Below, piece after piece: positions 6,487-8,572 of a DNA stretch of 8,572 nt (position 1 is its first letter; each line of letters starts with the position of its first letter). Source of the stretch: Patescibacteria group bacterium (GTDB lineage: Bacteria; Patescibacteriota; Patescibacteriia; Patescibacteriales; GWC2-42-12); assembly GCA_018813805.1 (NCBI GenBank), contig JAHJAP010000110.1, positions 1-8,572 of the forward strand, in the 5' to 3' direction. Position numbers and translations under genes: made by a program. The notes below the pieces were generated by a model. The model worked only from the letters and a program-made list of their open reading frames with translations, made no database searches and had not been told where the DNA came from.

Positions 6487-7119
6487 TTAACGTGAATAAA
6501 ATTCTACTATCCGTTGTGTATTAATTCCTTGTTCAAAATCTTCTTTATTTGGTTGATGTAAAATTTTAGCAATCATTTCTTGAATGTCAAAATTCAACCA
6601 ACTAGGTATATTTGCTTTTTTCAATTTATCTATTATTTTAGAAAATTGTTTATTATTTAAACTAGATTTTTTTATTTTTATAATATCATTGCTTTTTACT
6701 TGGTAAGACGGTATATTAACAATCTTATTATTAACTGTAAAATGCCTATGACTAACCAATTGTCTGGCCTGATTTCTTGAACTGCCTAAAGATAAACGAA
6801 AAATAACATTATCCAATCTGGTTTCCAATAATTTCATTAAATTTTCACCTACATCACCTTTTTGTTTAGATGCTTTTAAAAAAGTTAATTTAAACTGATT
6901 TTCTAATAAATGATAAATTCTTTTAGTTTTCTGTTTTTCTCTTAATTGCGTATTATAATCACTGGAACGACTGCGCCCCCCTGTTGTCTTATTTGTTTTC
7001 TGCGAATCACCTTTTCTGGTCATAGCGCATTTTGACATAAGACAACGTTCACCCTTAAGCATTAGCTTAACGCCTTCTCTTTTACATAATTTACATTTTG
7101 GACCTAAGTCTCTCGCCAT
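6487..7119 (-). CDS. rpsD: 30S ribosomal protein uS4, zinc-finger form
   Basis: Primary 16S rRNA-binding protein of the small subunit; in E. coli it also represses translation of the alpha operon. The protein has 210 residues when started at ATG 7119, which gives the family N-terminus MARDLGPKCKLCKREG. A longer frame from 7176 would overlap rpsK and add an unrelated leader, so I reject it. Four cysteines (C9, C12, C26, C31; CX2CX13CX4C) form the zinc-binding 'C+' version. Further signatures: SDYNTQLREKQKTKRIYHLLENQF (53-76), LLETRLDNVIFRL (97-109), and the S4 RNA-binding domain with SRNQARQLVSHRHFTVNNKIVNIPSYQVK (114-142). It ends in VEFYSR, as expected. It starts 22 bases after rpsK. Autoregulation here is only possible, not shown. 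Confidence 0.97.
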   Translation of the reverse strand: MARDLGPKCKLCKREGVKLMLKGERCLMSKCAMTRKGDSQKTNKTTGGRSRSSDYNTQLREKQKTKRIYHLLENQFKLTFLKASKQKGDVGENLMKLLETRLDNVIFRLSLGSSRNQARQLVSHRHFTVNNKIVNIPSYQVKSNDIIKIKKSSLNNKQFSKIIDKLKKANIPSWLNFDIQEMIAKILHQPNKEDFEQGINTQRIVEFYSR

Positions 7120-7141
7120 AGTATATAATTTATAATTTAAT

Positions 7142-7693
7142 TTAAATTCTTCTTGGTTTTTTTGGTCTACAACCATTGTGTGGAATTGGTGTTATATCTT
7201 TAATTGAAGTAACAACTAATCCATTGACATTAAGCGCTCTAATAGCTGATTCACGACCAGTGCCAACCCCGCTAATCATGGCGCTAACTTCTGTTAAGCC
7301 ATATTTTTTTGCTTTTTCTATAGCAATTCTAACAATGATTTGCGCTGCATAAGAAGTTGATTTTTTAGGACCTTTAAAACCTGCCATACCAGCGCTAGCC
7401 CAAGACAAAACATTACCATTAAGATCAGTAAGAGTAACCATGGTATTATTATAGGTTGCTTTGATATAAGCTATTCCAACATTTACTTGTTTTTCATTTT
7501 TTTTCTTTTTTTTACCTTTCCATTTACCGCTAGAACCTTCTTTTTTTTCTGTTTTACTTTTTTCTAACTTTTTTCTAACTTCTTCTGGAAGTTCTTCTAA
7601 TCCAGGCTTATCTTCCTCTATACTACTTTTTTCATCAATGCTTTTTTCATCAATAACATCATCCTGTTGTTGTTTTTTTTCTTCTTTAATCAT
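7142..7693 (-). CDS. rpsK: 30S ribosomal protein uS11 with a long charged N-terminal extension
   Basis: Platform protein of the small subunit, near the exit-site mRNA and binding 16S rRNA with bS18 and bS21 partners. The protein has 183 residues from ATG 7693; E. coli uS11 has about 129. The conserved core begins near residue 68: VNVGIAYIKATYNNTMVTLTD (70-90), the SAGMAGFKGPKKSTSYAAQ segment (100-118), SGVGTGRESAIRAL (141-154), and the end DITPIPHNGCRPKKPRRI. Residues 1-67 are low complexity: acidic (IDEKSIDEKSSIEED) then Lys-rich (GKWKGKKKKKNEK). This is about 50 residues beyond the normal N-terminus. An upstream in-frame ATG at 7768 lies inside rpsM and is less likely. The gene starts 16 bases after rpsM. 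The extension has codon use and A+T content like the rest, so I see no sign of a fusion from elsewhere. Confidence 0.96.
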   Translation of the reverse strand: MIKEEKKQQQDDVIDEKSIDEKSSIEEDKPGLEELPEEVRKKLEKSKTEKKEGSSGKWKGKKKKKNEKQVNVGIAYIKATYNNTMVTLTDLNGNVLSWASAGMAGFKGPKKSTSYAAQIIVRIAIEKAKKYGLTEVSAMISGVGTGRESAIRALNVNGLVVTSIKDITPIPHNGCRPKKPRRI

Positions 7694-7709
7694 AAATATT
7701 GTGAGTAAA

Positions 7710-8102
7710 TTATGTTTTTTGAGCTGACATTTTTTTGCCTGAAACAGCAGTACGTCGAACATTGCCACGAACAGTACGATTATTAGTTTTTGTTCTTTGT
7801 CCCCTAACTGGCAAGCCTTTCATATGTCTAATTCCACGATAGCAGTTTATTTCTTTTAAACGTTTAATATTGCTTAAAACTTCTCTTTTTAAATCCCCTT
7901 CTACTTTATGTTGTTTTTCTATTATTTCTCTTAATTTATTACTTTGCTGTTCTGTTAAATCCTTAACTCTAATATTTGGATCAACACCGGCTATTTTCAA
8001 TATTTCATTAGATTTAGTTCTGCCAATACCATAAATATAGGTTAATGATATTTCAACCCGTTTATTATTTGGTATAATTACTCCTGCTATTCTTACTGTC
8101 AT
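7710..8102 (-). CDS. rpsM: 30S ribosomal protein uS13
   Basis: Small-subunit head protein that contacts the P-site tRNA and forms a bridge to the large subunit. The protein has 130 residues, slightly longer than the usual 118-125. Signatures: [20 protein letters not shown] (1-20), [14 protein letters not shown] (22-35), the coiled middle (50-84) and the diagnostic [27 protein letters not shown] (87-113). The C-terminal tail is basic ([15 protein letters not shown]), as needed to reach tRNA. It follows rpmJ by 19 bases and precedes rpsK by 16, the standard order. ATG at 8102 gives the canonical N-terminus; the upstream gap is pure AT-rich sequence with no Shine-Dalgarno sequence. Confidence 0.97.
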   Translation of the reverse strand: MTVRIAGVIIPNNKRVEISLTYIYGIGRTKSNEILKIAGVDPNIRVKDLTEQQSNKLREIIEKQHKVEGDLKREVLSNIKRLKEINCYRGIRHMKGLPVRGQRTKTNNRTVRGNVRRTAVSGKKMSAQKT

Positions 8103-8121
8103 AATAATAAATTAAAAATTA

Positions 8122-8235
8122 TTACCCTTGTCTTTGTTTATGTTTAGGATTTTTACAAATAACGCACACACGACCTTTACGCCTAAGCACTTGACAGTCT
8201 TTACAAATTTTTTTAACACTGACCCGTACTTTCAT
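8122..8235 (-). CDS. rpmJ: 50S ribosomal protein bL36, zinc-binding form
   Basis: A 37-residue protein, too short for most gene finders but complete from ATG 8235 to TAA at 8122-8124. It starts [20 protein letters not shown] and ends [15 protein letters not shown]. The ligands C11, C14, C27 and H32 form the zinc ribbon of the C+ form of bL36, which packs against 23S rRNA near the peptidyl-transferase region of the large subunit. C24 is an additional, non-ligand Cys. It lies 11 bases after infA and 19 before rpsM, exactly where bL36 sits in the bacterial spc/alpha operon. Identification rests on near-complete match to the family pattern CxxC...[12 protein letters not shown]. Confidence 0.97.
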   Translation of the reverse strand: MKVRVSVKKICKDCQVLRRKGRVCVICKNPKHKQRQG

Positions 8236-8246
8236 ATTAATAAAAA

Positions 8247-8483
8247 TTAAAATCGATAAGTTATTCTACCTTTAGTTAAATCATAAGGACTAATCTGCAC
8301 TTGCACTTTATCGCCAGGCAACAAACGTATTTTATTAATTCGCATTCTTCCTGAAAGATGCGCCGCAATCTCATGATCATTTTCCAACATAACTTTAAAA
8401 GTAGCTGATGGCATTAACTCCAACACCTCTCCTTGCATTTCAATAAATTCTTTTGAATTAATGATTTTGTTTTCCTTAATCAT
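8247..8483 (-). CDS. infA: translation initiation factor IF-1
   Basis: IF-1 binds the A site of the 30S subunit during initiation, together with IF-2 and IF-3. The protein has 78 residues, against 72 in E. coli. The OB-fold shows as [20 protein letters not shown] (14-33), [39 protein letters not shown] (40-78); HLSGRMR and [13 protein letters not shown] are the family signature. Small departures are LPNA to MPSA and ENGH to ENDH, and about five or six extra residues at the N-terminus. ATG 8483 is chosen because later Met codons would cut the first strand. The gene leads the visible operon; rpmJ follows at 11 bases. No Shine-Dalgarno sequence is seen upstream. Confidence 0.96.
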   Translation of the reverse strand: MIKENKIINSKEFIEMQGEVLELMPSATFKVMLENDHEIAAHLSGRMRINKIRLLPGDKVQVQISPYDLTKGRITYRF

Positions 8484-8504
8484 CTAAAAACAAAATATAC
8501 TAAA

Positions 8505-8544
8505 ATAATCTTGGCAAACAAAAAAATTACCAAGAATTTTTTTT
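8505..8544 (-). promoter_or_regulatory. inverted repeat with possible promoter upstream of infA
   Basis: Nine-base arms at 8509-8517 and 8527-8535 (TCTTGGCAA / TTACCAAGA) with a 9-base loop. Eight arm positions pair; the remaining pair is a G-U wobble in minus-strand RNA and a C-A mismatch in plus-strand RNA. On the minus strand the stem is followed by TTATTTTAG, a weak terminator-like tail. On the plus strand eight T follow (8537-8544). The same bases contain a minus-strand promoter candidate, TTGGTA (8528-8533) and GATTAT (8505-8510) with 17 bases between. That would start transcription roughly 14 bases before infA. It could be the end of an upstream unit, an attenuator or an operator. Only the repeat is seen directly. 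Confidence 0.35.
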
Positions 8545-8572
8545 AGTGTTAAATATTAATATTTTATTAATA

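Noticed and set aside
7120..7176. Longer start for rpsD at 7176
   Set aside because: It would overlap the end of rpsK and add 19 residues unlike any uS4; ATG 7119 gives the family N-terminus MARDLGPK.
7694..7768. Longer start for rpsK at 7768
   Set aside because: The extra 25 codons lie mostly in rpsM; the ATG at 7693 lies in the gap right after the rpsM stop and is the natural choice.
1..8572. UGA recoded to glycine or tryptophan, since none of the eleven genes ends in TGA
   Set aside because: No in-frame TGA occurs in any gene, Gly uses GGN and Trp uses TGG throughout. Eight TAA and three TAG stops fit A+T bias, so recoding is not supported.

Overview
This is a very AT-rich window (roughly three quarters A+T by eye). 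It holds the end of a ribosomal-protein operon on the minus strand, facing two cell-surface genes on the plus strand. The likely source is a bacterium of the candidate phyla radiation (Patescibacteria, Parcubacteria-like). The reasons are a DUF4012-type membrane protein, strong A+T bias, an RNA polymerase alpha subunit without its C-terminal domain, unusual extensions and truncations of ribosomal proteins, and no Shine-Dalgarno sequences that I can see. This placement is inferred from gene content and style; no phylogeny was run.

Plus strand, 1-4306: the first gene is cut by the left edge. It encodes a DUF4012 membrane protein whose reading frame stays open to the first bases of the window. 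Eleven bases after its stop comes a 649-residue single-pass membrane protein whose outer part has four repeated DUF11-like (Ig-like) modules. The two are probably co-transcribed and look like a cell-envelope module of unknown function. This is the least understood part of the window.

Convergent gap, 4307-4433: it holds a compact 37-base hairpin, about 57% GC, that begins at the last base of the upstream stop codon. Next comes a perfect 14-bp inverted repeat that can serve as a terminator in both directions, then a small hairpin over the end of rpsI.

Minus strand, 8483 down to 4434: infA, rpmJ (37 aa), rpsM, rpsK, rpsD, rpoA, rplQ, rplM, rpsI, all separated by 26 bases or fewer. This is the usual alpha-operon order, followed directly by rplM-rpsI. 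Together they supply initiation factor 1, parts of both ribosomal subunits and the alpha subunit of RNA polymerase. Peculiarities are: loss of the RpoA C-terminal domain in favour of a charged tail; an acidic-to-basic N-terminal extension of about 50 residues on uS11; a shortened uL13; zinc-finger forms of uS4 and bL36; and a (GAAA)5 repeat inside rpsI. The last 89 bases, upstream of infA, hold an inverted repeat and a possible promoter.

I find no tRNA, rRNA, CRISPR array, transposase or integrase. None of the eleven genes ends in TGA, and none has in-frame TGA, so the standard code is consistent.
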